Shown here: piece by piece, positions 25,801-37,660 of the stretch
Layout of the letters: every line of letters begins with the position of its first letter
How positions within the stretch are numbered: position 1 is the first letter of the stretch
Source of the DNA: Azolla caroliniana
Lineage: Eukaryota; Polypodiophyta
Reading direction: 5' to 3'
Assembly (NCBI GenBank): GCA_043228905.1
Contig: JBHGNT010000001.1
Span: 27,590,001-27,654,000, forward strand
Length of the DNA: 64,000 nucleotides
The notes under the pieces: model-generated
Database searches by the model: none
Told to the model about the DNA's origin: nothing
Seen by the model: only the letters and a program-made list of their open reading frames with translations
Made by a program: the position numbers and the translations under genes

Positions 25801-28268
25801 AGGTGTATAGTCTAGCCTAAAGCCCCAACACGTCCTTATGTTGGCGGTGGATTCAATAGGGTAAGTTAATTACGAGAAAACAAAATATGCAATCTCAAGT
25901 TTGAACACATGAAGTTTTTCGTTGTCTATTCCTTGTGGAATGTCCCAAGTTACTCTCTTTCTCTCTCTAGAAATATATTACTTTACCAAAGTAGTCATCA
26001 CCAAATATATCATATCATAACAATAGCAAATGTAGCTATAGCAAATGTCCGAACCAATAATGGCTCATGGAGAACCCAATGCAATAGGACCATGGTGCAA
26101 ACATTAGATGCAATCATTTGGAGGGCGCTAAAGCCAATCATGGTTTGCATGGAACACGATGGCATTCGACCATTGTCCAAACATTCAATTCATCAAAAGA
26201 CCAAATATTATACTAGTGGAAGAGATTATGTGTGCATGAGAGTATTGTAATATAGATACGTCAATCTCTCTCACCACATCAATTAAACATCTCTTATCAC
26301 AATTATTTCTCATCTTGCTCCCACCCATCTACAATTAATTAGCTAATTGACCTAATTAATCTCTTATCCTCTCTCTAATTCACATTATATTAGCATATCA
26401 TTAACATACTCAAGAAACAAAACACGATTTTGGGAAAACAAAAACACGATTTATTTTTCTCGTGTCGCCTATAAACAAAACTAGAGTTTTGCTATCCTCC
26501 ATGTGGTATAAGGTAGTGTTTGAACAACTTAACTTAGGTATTGGGATCTATCATACAAATGGAAACAATCAAAACAAAGGGAGTCATTGGATATAAGCTA
26601 GAAGAAAATCTCGACTATTCATCGTTCTACCAACCTAAATTTCTATGGGCACCTTGTCCCTAATTACAAAAACAAGACTTTGCATTTACCTCAAGCTAAT
26701 AATCTTAGAGCATCTTAGAGGATTTACCTTGCCATATAATATCCTCACTATTGTTAGTAGGAACAAAAGGGCAAAGTATTTGGGCGATCATGTTGTTTTA
26801 ATACCCACACTACCTTTTATGAGAGGAGGAAGTAAATGACGTAAATCCTCGCATTGTTTCGATACATATATTCTATGTCTACGATGGAAAAAGAAAAAAG
26901 AGCACGACAACAAGGAAGAGGGTGTGGTCCCTAGTGATTTTTCGATGATCAGGGGTAATTTCTTATGAAATGCATTAAACTCAACCTACTCCAATCACTA
27001 GTACTTATTAAACAATTAACTTAAAAAAATTGTTGGGCTTACTTCTTAGAGCCTCGAGCTTGACATCGGCGATCCAAAGTGCGTGGGGGATGGACTTGTG
27101 AGGGATGAGGGCAAGCGAAGTGTTTTTCCCGTGTCTCGAAGTGGCGAGGGATAGCGCCTCGGCGACGGGCTTGGGTGTGTCGGCCACGGCGATGACGAGC
27201 GCGGGGCTATGGATTCGGATAAGGCCCTTCATGGACGCGTAGATCTCTTGGAGCAATGACACGTCCGAGTGCTGGGTCTTGGCGATCGACCCAACCTCGA
27301 GGTCGAACACCTTGAAGCGCCTCTCGTGGCACGCGGACGGGGGCCACCCGAGCCTCACCATCGCGTCCTCGCAAGGGCAGAAGGTGCCCCCGGACACGAC
27401 GAGGAACGCCCTTCTCCCGGGTGCCGACCGGTACTTGGAGATGAGGGGCTCGAGGGCGGAGATCTCCTGGAGGGAGTGCGCGTAGAAGAGGACGTCGCAC
27501 TCCTGCGGGTGCATCGCCGCCCATTGCGTCACGTAGCCCCGGCTGAATGCCCTCCACCATTGGTCATCCCTCACATCCACCACATTCTTGAATATGACCG
27601 TCGTCTCCGCGATCTGGGCCAGCCTGTGCTCACTGTCCCCCCATGAGTCCTTGTCGATCGGGTTTATCGGCATCACATACGAGGCCGCATCTCTGTACTT
27701 CTGGAGCTGGTAGCTGCAATGGGAGTGAGATCACAAAGCAGAACACACTGCATTGAGTAAATTTTGTGGCAATGAAATTTACAAGCCCAATATTGGATAT
27801 TAGACTTAAATTCTAATCCAATAATGTTCATCCTAATTCATTCATAGCAACAACCAATGTTTGTTCATCCCAATTCATTCATGCCAACCAATCTTTGGTA
27901 ATCCTAATTCATTCATTGCAACAACCAATGACTTTGTTAATCCTAATTCATTCATTGCAACAACCAATGACTTTGTTAATCCTAATTCATTCATAGCAAC
28001 CAATAATGTGAATCATCCTAATTCATAGTTCAACCAAGAATGTTAACCATCCTAATTCATAGTTCAACCAATGACTTTGTTAATCCTAATTCAATCATAG
28101 CAACCAATGACTTTGTTACTCCTAGCTAATCCCATAGCTGCAACCAATGACTTTGTTAATCCTAGCTAATCCATAGCTGCAACCAATGACTTTGTTACTC
28201 CTAGCTAAATCCATAGCACCCAATATTTGATCAGGAAAAATGCAGCTAGACTTAATATGAATTGCAGC

Positions 28269-28302
<34 letters not shown>

Positions 28303-29515
28303 ACCTTAGGTGTAGATCCTCTCCTGTGGAGAAGGTGAAGGGGGTCTCAATGAAGAGGGCCTTGACGAGCTCGCTGGAGAGGAACCAGGAGCTCGACAAG
28401 AAGTCGACCTGGACAATGCGGTTGATCTGGATGTCGTACGCGGGGTCGGGCAGATAGAGGCCCGCCTCTTTGGCCCCGAACTTTCGGTAGCTCGGGAAGG
28501 TGTAGTCCTTCTGCCGGAACGGCAGCACGCGCCCGATGCTCCCGAACACGGCATTGCTGTACTTCTTCGTGCCGGCCGTGTGGGTCAGTATCTTCAGCAT
28601 CTTCCTCCCGGGGATCATGTCGTCGTCGAGCACGTACACGTAGTCGACCCCCTCGGCTTGGAGCGCCACCTGGAACCTCCCGTAGTACTTGAAGTCGTAG
28701 GAGGAGCTGACGAAGCTGATCCTCGAGTCGTTGTGCTGCTCCGCGATCTGCCGGAGCTTGGCCTCGTTGGGGCTGCCGAACGCGAGGATCCAGATGCGGT
28801 GGACGGGCAAGGTTTGGGCTAGCAAGGAGTTCAATTGGGCACACAGGGTCTTCCTCTTGAAATGGTTGAGTATGACAAGGACCTTTGGTGGGGGTCCTGT
28901 GTCCCATTTGGAAGGGAGGGCCATGAGCTCCTTCAGTGTCTCACACCCCCTGCTTTGGTGCTGGAATGTCACCAGCTCCCTAAAGAATTCCTTCTTCAGG
29001 GTCAGCATCCTTGTGTCATTCGACTTCTTCTGAACAAAATCTATGGTCTCGTATTCGCAATACTCGCTTGTTCCGTTCGCCCCCGCCCCCGCCCCGGCCC
29101 CGGCCCCGAGCTCTGTGAGCTGGACCCGAGGCATACCGCTGGCGCCGGCTAATGAGGAGTTGCCTTCGCTTCCGTCCCCGGCCCGCGCGATGAAGCTGTT
29201 CCACTGCCTCAAGACTTGCGACGCCCACGATATGTTTCGGTGAGTGAGGAGATCCAAGGTTGGGCTCATGAAGAAGAGCAGGAAGGTTGCATACACAGCA
29301 AACCCAAATTGGAGGCATGTCAAGCTCACCACAATCTTCTTGTTTGGAGGAGGCCTACTACTCTTGGAGGCCTTCTTAGTATAATTAGTGGTGGAATTGG
29401 CAGTAGGGTTAGTTTGAGCATTCTTCACCATCATCATGCCATGGTAGGCATTACTATGGTAGTTTACATCCTTATGATTGGCACCTAGTTTCTTGAGCAT
29501 TTGCTCTGCACCCAT
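22882..29515 (-). CDS. Putative glycosyltransferase with two GT-like modules, 3 exons, 967 aa
   Basis: Exons: 29515-28305, 27713-27043, 23903-22882 (TAG); introns are 591 bp and 3139 bp, GT..AG, in phase. Residues 61-83 form a single membrane anchor after a Lys-containing N-terminus, the type II topology of Golgi glycosyltransferases. A Gly-Ala repeat (137-146) lies in the stem. Module 1 (about 210-400) has VLVILNHFKRKTL and the acidic motif YVLDDDM (DDD at 297-299), expected to bind a metal-nucleotide sugar. A middle domain (404-627) follows. Module 2 starts SINVITQNRAYSLKRLL and carries LLLEDDIEVSPFYYMW (EDD at 724-726), like GT2 or GnT-I type folds. I judge it a member of the plant 'transferring glycosyl group' family; donor and acceptor are unknown. 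The first two exons are GC-rich compared with the introns. Confidence 0.88.
23904..27042 (-). other. Intron 2 of the glycosyltransferase gene (3.1 kb)
   Basis: An AT-rich intron with no coding segment that I recognise. Apart from the SINE-like fragment near 25713, nothing structured stands out. A frame at 25909-26250 has no domain. Confidence 0.6.
25713..25900 (+). mobile_element. Degenerate tRNA-derived SINE in glycosyltransferase intron 2
   Basis: GAGTTGGTAAGGTTG followed by GGTCATGCGCTCAACTCC matches, with substitutions, the A-box and B-box region of the better SINE copy at 37301. It lies antisense to the host gene inside the 3.1-kb intron. The 3' boundary is a guess. Confidence 0.4.
27810..28225. 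repeat. Minisatellite filling intron 1 of the glycosyltransferase gene
   Basis: Units of roughly 35-45 bp built from CAACCAATGACTTTGTTA and ATCCTAATTCATTCAT repeat about ten times with indels. They occupy most of the 591-bp intron. Confidence 0.88.
28268..28303. repeat. (TTAG)n next to the exon 1 donor of the glycosyltransferase gene
   Basis: The plus-strand GTTA repeat reads (TAAC)n on the gene strand. It starts at the splice donor itself: exon ...CCTAAG then GTTAACTAACTAAC. The donor is thus a non-consensus GTTAAC embedded in the repeat. Confidence 0.9.
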
Positions 29516-29596
29516 TGTAACTGTTGTTACTAAATGACACTAGATGATTAACCTTATATTACTCACATGTGCATGCATGCATGCCTACATCCATAT

Positions 29597-29631
29597 CATC
29601 CCATCCCATCCCATCCCATCCATACATGCAT

Positions 29632-29691
<60 letters not shown>
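29597..29691. repeat. (CCCAT)n and long (CA)n upstream of the glycosyltransferase gene
   Basis: CCCAT repeats at about 29597-29619 are followed by some 29 uninterrupted CA units at 29633-29690, about 120 bp upstream of the start codon and probably within the promoter or 5' UTR. Confidence 0.95.
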
Positions 29692-29693
<2 letters not shown>

Positions 29694-32600
29694 ATGTATA
29701 AGATATAGAGATATTTGCTAATGTTATTGTGTTTATGGAGATAGACTAGTAGGAAGGAGAGTGGGTGTAAGCAAACAAACAAAAGGAAGGCAGGCACTAT
29801 CCTTATTGCATTTCTTTTTGTTTTTTTCTTTCTTTGCCTTACAATGGTAGTATATACTCGGCGTTTTAGAATCAACGCGTGTTATCGCTTTACCACGACC
29901 TTTCTTTTCGCATAGGTCATCCTTCTTACTTCGTAGTCCTATTTCCTTTCATGGCGCACCCCTGCCTGGAATTAGGCACTACGGAATCAAAGTTGATAGA
30001 ATCACAACCCACACAAAAAATGGTCTTCTCATGTGGATACTTGTTACAATCAGATGTCTATCTTTCCATAGTTTTGAAGTTCAAACCGAGAATCGATCTT
30101 GTAAGCACACACACTACTTCGAGCTCGAAGAAGAGCCACTTATTTGTCACCAAACCACAAATAGGCCTACAAGATTCTCGTAAAGTGTCTTTGCTTGCAT
30201 GGGCGTTGTCACTGATTTGTCTTTAGACACCCACCTTGTCCTAATATCTTCTTACACATGGACTAGCACAAAAGGCCATCCCATGTCCTTTTATCATTGT
30301 GTGGAATATTCATGACCCATGAGGTTCTTTATGTGATATAACATTCATGTTTGACACATCCACCTTAGCCTCAAGTATAATCATGGCCTTGCGATGCCAC
30401 TCAACCAATACGGCCATTTTAGATGTTTACAAAAAATTGAGGTTGAGCTTATAATGAAATATAATAAATAGCTAGTTGAAAGAAATAATTAGATAACTTT
30501 TGTGACCCAACTATCATTGTTGTTGGGCATGAAGTTGTAAAAAGGACAACTATTCAGATTCCCTACAATTGAAAAGCCTCCAATCCACCTTGTATTCTAG
30601 TATCAAGCTTCTAGTTAGTTCAACATGCTCCGGCTCAAGAAACGCATGAGAAAATCACATGTTATGGATAATAAGGCATAGATGTCTATTTAAGATGGTA
30701 TGAAAACCAACGATTGATTAATTTAATCTTCTATCCCATCTAGTAGCGTCAATTTGTTTCAATGCATGAGTATTTGTGATTGGACAATCGAGGATGTTGT
30801 AAAGGATTTGATCCAAAATTGGCTTTAGTACAATGTAATACAACACATGAACAATTGAAAGTTGTTAAATGTATAAATTTGACAAAAATCGTGAGCCTTC
30901 ATTTGGTTTTGAAATACATAATTCCAAACTACCATGGTAGGGCCGTGAAGGAAAAATACTTGATAGGAATTTTGAGATCTGCATTACAAGTTAAAGACCG
31001 CATTCTTTATTGCATTGTGAGTGAGGTGTTTAACTGAATAGCACTAGTCTATAACATAGGATTGCTTTGAGTTTAGTAGACCCCAAAAGCTCACAAATCA
31101 ATTACACATTTAGTATCGTCTGGCGGAAGTACTGAAAGTTTTACTGGCACACTTAGTAACCATCTTTAGTATCGGTTAAGTAGGATTCAATTCTGTTTTC
31201 ATCACTGAATGGCATAATTTTTTAAACTACTTTCCAATTCTAACAACTTCTCAATTGTGTGAAATTTTGACTATTGCTGCATCTACTTGGATACACATAA
31301 TGTAACCATATATATAATCTTCTTTAGTCAGACCAAATTTTAATGAATTCATGTTCTTTAAACGAACCATGAGACAATATCTATATGACCTTCAAATTTC
31401 CTTTCAATTTGAAGCTCCATTTGGTAAACATGACATTTTTCTCTAGGTTTCCCACATCAATTTGACATTTTCCACTAGTGATTTATTTTAATACCCTTTC
31501 TATTTTAAGGTTACAATGTTGCCTTATGACCAAGTATTCTTGGGAAATTATCTTTATATCTATAGAGAGGATGTGAAATATGAGGAGCTAAAGTTGACAG
31601 AAATATATGGCATTTCATGACTAATTTATGTGATATTGGCTCCTCTTGAGACTTTCGATAACTATGACATTAACATTGAAAAGACTACAATTATATATAT
31701 TGTGGTATACCATTTCAAAAAATATATTTCCTCATTCACTCAAATTATAAGAACAACTGTGTTGTGGGATTTTTAGATGCACCCTTCAATCAAAATTTCT
31801 AGCATGTGGTGGCTTGTTTCTACATTCCCTTGCAATATCTAAATGCAAGAGTGTGAATGATTCATAAAGTGAAAGAATAGTAGAGTCCCCTAATGGACAC
31901 CAGTTTAATGATTTTCTGGTTTTTTTGATTTACACAAGCTGAATGACTAAGGAGTACACTAACTTCCAAGTTCCAATGCTCTCAACAACTTCAATTCAAA
32001 CTTGGCATAGGTTAACCATTAGACAACATAATACTATCTTCTCACAAGGTTCATGTTGCCTACCATTTTGAGGCCAACAAAGGCTCGTTAACATCTACAA
32101 TAACTTTAAAGAGCTCCAAAACGACAAACTAACATGGATTGTATCAAACATCATAATATGCTAACTTATTTTCCGAGCAGGGGATAAAAATAAAACTCAA
32201 ATTGTACGATAAGTGAAATTGAAAGAAATATGTTCCACCATATATATAATTGCAATGAGTAGGGCAACATGATTTTTATCATGCTATTGTACAAAATGAA
32301 TGCATGACCCGTGTTATATGCATGCATCTAGGCCTTCTCGTTATGTCATACTTGGGTTGTATAAATAGTCATGTGTTTTATGTGGTTTCTAGTTTAAAAC
32401 CCAATCTAATATAGTTGCTGAAAAATAACAATTATGTCACCTAGACAAACACATTCTCTAAAATGTTAATCTTGGAATCATAGTGCCTTGTTGCATAGTT
32501 TACAATACTAACTTGTCTTGTTCTTTGTTTGTTATGTGAATGAGATTTAAATGAATTGTGAGAGAATGGCCCAGTTGAGTCTTGTGAATCTAATTCAAAG

Positions 32601-34840
32601 AATCATGATGCAATGCAAAATAAATGAGGAGATGCACACTATTCCATTCAAACATGTCACTCATGTTCATATGAAATGGGGGGTTGGTGTTGCAATGTTC
32701 TTATTGACATAAGTACAACAATCCTCAAGATTGGGAATTATAGAGTGAGCATTTAAACAAAAAATAATATGTTGGATTTTCCATTTATGTGGAGTGAAAT
32801 GTTTTCTTATTTCAATTGAGCAAACGATCAAGAATTGGGAAGATACATAAAAATGAAGATATAGTGGACAAATGCACGAGTATTTCATGAAAGAAAAGCA
32901 TGACCTTATTGCTAATAATTTACAGACAGTTTATTATGTACTATGTAAAGATAGCAAAGTTCTTTATGCTTTATTATAAAACCTTTACACTAGACTTCTA
33001 CATAAGATGGTAGACCCCATTAACTTTACCAACATTAACCTTGCTTGGCTCCTTACTATTTTTTCTCTTCTATTCTTTCACTATTATTCTTGTCCACATG
33101 ATATATCCTTACAAATTTGATATTTTCTTCTCTCTCACTTTTTACTTTACTAGCATTTAGTAGAGGGCCATGATCCACCATGCTAATTCTCACCTCTTTG
33201 TCGAGTTCGACATATGGAGAAACCTCAAGGTTGAACGAGGATCTCGAGGTTACAAATTATTGTCCTCATGATGTGACTATGTTATCATATCAAAAAGATC
33301 AACTGCTACTCTGAACTCAAGTTAAAAAATCCTTCCTAATCACATGCATGTAATATATATATACCATATATAGAAGCTAAGGAGTGTTTTATATCATACA
33401 TGGTTAAGATCTTAACTTATGGGTGGAAATTGTTATCCAAACATGATACATCAATATTAATGTTGGTTGTATTGTTTGGCTATTTATTACATAAGAGGTA
33501 AGGCTAGCCCCCCTCTAATACTATCTAGTATAACTTTCCCAGTTGGATATAGGTGAACCTGATCATAGAAAAATGTATAATAAGGCTACAAATGCTTGAA
33601 ATTGTCACCATGGAGAAATGTGGTTGTCTAAGAAGGGATACAAATTTGTGTTTTAGGTAGTTTGAATCTCTCAATGATTCGTAGACATGCTATATTTAGG
33701 AGGAAAGTGAGTGGATATTTATGAACAAAATAGTGGATGCAAGAAGAAAAACAAGGAGGTTGTTTTCATGATTATGGGCGGTTGCACAAGTGTTTATGGT
33801 TTGAGAGTTGATTGTGATTTGTCAAGTATTGAGTTCAAGTTTTGTTTTCATTTTAATGTAGTCACTTTCACATGTTAAGAAGGTTTTTTTTTATATTGAT
33901 TGTTGCACCAAGACTTTGCTAGTGAAAAGGAGTCATTCTTTTATTTGTTGTGTTTTTAATTCTATATGAAAAGGAGGGTGTTGACATATTTAAGTTGGGC
34001 CTCTTAGAATGAAACTTCCTTTACTTTTTGAAAACATGTTTGGCATTTGTTTCACACTCTATTTCAATGAAGGTGAGTCCTATCCACCTTAAGCAAGGAT
34101 CTCTTAAGAGAAACTTACTACACCATTTTTGTAAGGGTGAACCTTATCATTTGTGCAACAATTGCAAGAGCACCTCACTAAGTTTTGCACCAATACACAA
34201 ACAACTATGAGGTATAAACCTTATTGCCATAAGGACAAAGCTCTACATGGTAATTGTTACAATTATGATGGTTACTAGTTAGGGCTTCAATATAATTGAA
34301 CTATTTAAGGCTTTTGTGTTTCCACTAATAGTAGGCACCACTGACATTCATGGAGGGGCTTACAGTTTCACCTATAACTAGGAATAGGAATCTAGAGTAA
34401 TAAAGATTTGGGTTAATGAGGGGCTATCAATACATGAATAATGTTAACAAGAACCCGTAATTGCGATCTTATTGATAAGAAAGATCCAAAATTGGACACT
34501 TTCTATGTAGGAAATTATAGCATGTGGATACAGATTGAGTTCAAACATTAGGACATATGAGCTCTTTAGTAGTTCATATCCGTCATAGATGGTAAATTAC
34601 ACAACATGGTAATTATGTCAAATAATGAAAACTAGAACGACTTCTTTAACATAGGGTAAGTATGATAACGTTGTGGCAGGTGGCAATTTTCAAGCATTGA
34701 TACTTACGGTAACCTTTAGGTTGGTGGATCTTTTCTAGAATAATTTCTTGTCCCTATTGAGTGTTGATTGTTCTTTACCACTAGTAATGCCACCACTATT
34801 TCAAGCATGAGTTGCAAATTATTAGCATTATGTGTCAAAC
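29692..34840. other. Gene desert, part 1
   Basis: AT-rich DNA with only short, domain-less frames. No RNA gene, exon or intact transposon is recognised. Likely decayed repeats. Confidence 0.45.
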
Positions 34841-34849
34841 CATTTGACA

Positions 34850-35060
34850 CCAATATATATTATTCACTATTCAAGGTCACGAGAGTCTATCACTAGTTAT
34901 CTTTGATAACCACCAATATAATACATTATCCTGTATTCAAGGTCACTAGAGACGAGCACTAAATTATCTTTGTTAACCACCAATGTCATTCTTAATCCTC
35001 TATTCAAGGTGGCTAGAGTTGAGCACTACATTATCTTCGATAACCACCAATGTGCATTCC
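34850..35060. repeat. ~65-bp tandem repeat, three copies
   Basis: Units share ACCACCAAT, TATTCAAGGT, GAGCACTA and TTATCTTTGATAACCACCAAT. They recur near 34850, 34912 and 34977, with a final partial copy near 35040. Confidence 0.75.
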
Positions 35061-36585
35061 TTTAATTATGGTGATTTCTACCATGCCAAGTGAGTTGAGC
35101 CATGACCCAAGAAATTCAACTAGTGGATTTTGCTAGTGAAGTAAACCACATTGGTCTATTTGTTTAGTGCAGATGTATTTTCAAGATAGCTTGAGAGTAG
35201 AATTTGATGGGTTTGTGCTACTCTAGGGAATATTTCATCGTCATGAGTTATTCAAGAGTAGTAAAGTGAAAACCATCTTTTATTACTACCAATTTCAATG
35301 CCAATTTAAACAAAATTTCATCTGCACAGAGTGGATATTGATCGATAAATGTCTCTTTAAGATGGAACCGTGATTGTTATTACCATTGGAATGGTTTTTA
35401 TGAGAGACTATAATATTCCATCTTTGCCCATTTCCCTGGTTGTTGGCTCGGATATTTACCCATGAGCATCAAGGTCATAAAATTGAAAGAACCCAAGTTT
35501 GGATCTCTCCTAAAGCTCAACCATGTCGGATACATTACAATCTCTTGTGAATGTTCAGAATGATCTATTCATTTATTAGGAATAATCATGCCACTCCATA
35601 GGATTCAATATGTGGTCATAAGGATCTTAAGCAATTTTGTTTAACTTGACATTGAAATTGGTAGGGCTTGTTCTATTATCCAAATCTACCATTCAAAAAG
35701 GTATGTTGCTTTACAATGGTCATAAGGATCTTGTGCATGTAATAAATGATAAGATGACAAATCTCTAAAACATACGGAAACACTTAGTTTGAGGTGATTT
35801 AACGGAGCAAATAAAAAACATCCTTACTATGTCTAGCTGCGTTCAGAAGCTTGTTAGTTGTGTCTTGATGCTTGTTGAAAAATAACAGGTTTTGAAGGCA
35901 ATTGTTTGTTGTTATGTGGACAACGATTGCCCCACTTTTTTTTATTATCTTAGGCGTCACACAATGATAACCCAATATATATATGAAAACGACATGTAAA
36001 TAGTAGAGTATCTATAGACACTTGGAGTGTACATAGCTTCATTGGTATTCACCTAACTAATGGGAAACTGTTTTTTTTCAGAAAAAGAAAAATAACATCC
36101 TTACTAATTTTCGATCCTAGTGTAAGAGTGCCCATTATAAACTTCCTATTACATGTGATTTCCTTCTAGTCTTTGAGACTATCTTGGAATTAGCATGTGA
36201 TGGATATAAATGGTTGAAAAACTATGAGGGATCTAGAAATTTTCATTGGTTTGATTACAACATTGATTTCGTACTTGCAACACTTCATTTAAAGGAAAAA
36301 ATTATTCTTAGGATCATTGCCACAAGGATTCCATGGAGGTACTACTTTTTGCGTCTTGGATAGGCAATATCAAACTATTATCCTCCAACTTCAATATTTG
36401 AGTTAATATCAAAGCTCTAGGACCTTATTTGTGAATTAAGTCTCAATTATCATAGTTAAACTACATTGTGACGAACCAAATAATATTCCTTGCACATCTA
36501 GGGTGAAGGTACAATTTGTTAAGAATTAGTAAACAAGCATGGTCACGGTTTAGTTTCAATTTCAATTTCTTGGTCTTGATACACG
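35061..36585. other. Gene desert, part 2
   Basis: I see no supported feature in this stretch. Confidence 0.4.
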
Positions 36586-36589
36586 AAGC

Positions 36590-36990
36590 ATTTGTACATA
36601 ATGAAAACCAAACCAAACCAAACCCATTTAAGAATTATTAAGTTATGTAAACCCAACCATTAAAGACCCAAGCCATTAAACCAAACCATTTAAAGCTAAA
36701 TTAATTAAATCATTGAACAAAAAATTACTATTAAACATAATATGAACCATTGTTGGAAAAATAAATAAAAGATCACTAATTAAAACACTAAACTATTAAA
36801 CCATTAGATTAATTAAACTATTAAATCATTAGGGAGAAAAAAGGTAAGTAAAAAATGAGAAACCATTCAACTGAGCCGCTTAAACCAACAACCCGAGTTT
36901 AAGAACCAAACTGAACTAAAACCAAATAGTTCGTGTATTTAAACTGATAAACAGTTAAAGTGTGAGTGAACTATTTACTTAGTATGCGTT
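36590..36990. repeat. Degenerate AACCAAACC/CCATTAAA-rich tract
   Basis: It starts with AACCAAACCAAACCAAACC and continues with recurring ACCATTAAA and TTAAACCA motifs. On the reverse strand it matches the vocabulary of 5486-5895, so the two are probably inverted members of one repeat family. Confidence 0.5.
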
Positions 36991-37300
36991 GTATTTAAAC
37001 CTTAATCACAAGTCCTTGATTTGGTAGTATAACAACTTACTACTAGGATGTGGATATGGATATGGATACCTTGCAATGTGTCTAGGAAATAAATTGTAAT
37101 TGTTGGACGGTTTGCTCTATGTTGGAGTACATAGATTTGTTTCCTCAACTGTTGTCTACACAAGATGGGTTTGGATGAAAATACTTTGTATGATGTTACC
37201 GTTATGACCTTTCTTTATAACTAATGGAAGGATAATTTGTTAAAAAAAAGAAAAACTTACTACTAGGATAAGCTAATTAAGAGAGAGAGAGAGAGAGAGA

Positions 37301-37523
37301 GCCCAGATGGATGTAGCTCAGTTGGTAAGGTTGCCCAATGGAAACCAGGTGGTCATGGGTTCAACCCCTACATTCCACAGTGGCATCTAGTGAATTAAGA
37401 GATATGTATGGAGTATATAATAGAGAGGTGAGTAAAATTGGGTTTCTAAGCCAAGACATAGTGACTTGTAGTGTAACAACTTACCACTAGGATAAGCTAA
37501 TTACGATAAGAGAGAGAGAGAGG
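37301..37523 (+). mobile_element. tRNA-derived SINE with A and B boxes
   Basis: The 5' head carries an A box TAGCTCAGTTGG (37314-37325) and a B box GGTTCAACCCC (37358-37368), the internal RNA polymerase III promoter of a tRNA-like gene. A non-tRNA body follows. It does not fold as a functional tRNA (no clean acceptor stem or CCA-proximal pairing). ACTAGGATAAGCTAATTA followed by GA repeats occurs on both sides (37263-37300 and 37489-37523), either a long target duplication or the tail of an adjacent copy. A third copy of ACAACTTACTACTAGGAT lies near 37030. Confidence 0.65.
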
Positions 37524-37550
37524 ATTCAACACAAAGGCATCTCCAATTCA

Positions 37551-37660
37551 AAAACTCATCAATGCCAAATGGGCTATGATGAGTGATGTACATGCCCCAA
37601 GGAAAAACTCATCAATGCCAAATGGGCTATGATGAGTGATGTACATGCCCCAAGGAGATT
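37551..37660. repeat. Exact 53-bp tandem duplication
   Basis: The segment from CTCATCAATGCCAAATGGG to CATGCCCCAAGGA at 37555-37607 is repeated without change at 37608-37655. The identity implies a recent event. Confidence 0.95.

Noticed and set aside
27207-27646. Plus and minus frames across glycosyltransferase exon 2
   Set aside because: GC-rich shadows with biased composition; the true frame joins exons 1 and 3 in phase.
28347-28907. Long Arg/Pro-rich minus frame inside glycosyltransferase exon 1
   Set aside because: It is a shadow of the real frame in a GC-rich exon; the in-phase frame has the membrane anchor and DDD motif and splices correctly.
37301-37385. Functional tRNA gene
   Set aside because: A and B boxes are present but no consistent cloverleaf or acceptor stem could be paired; a SINE head explains it better.
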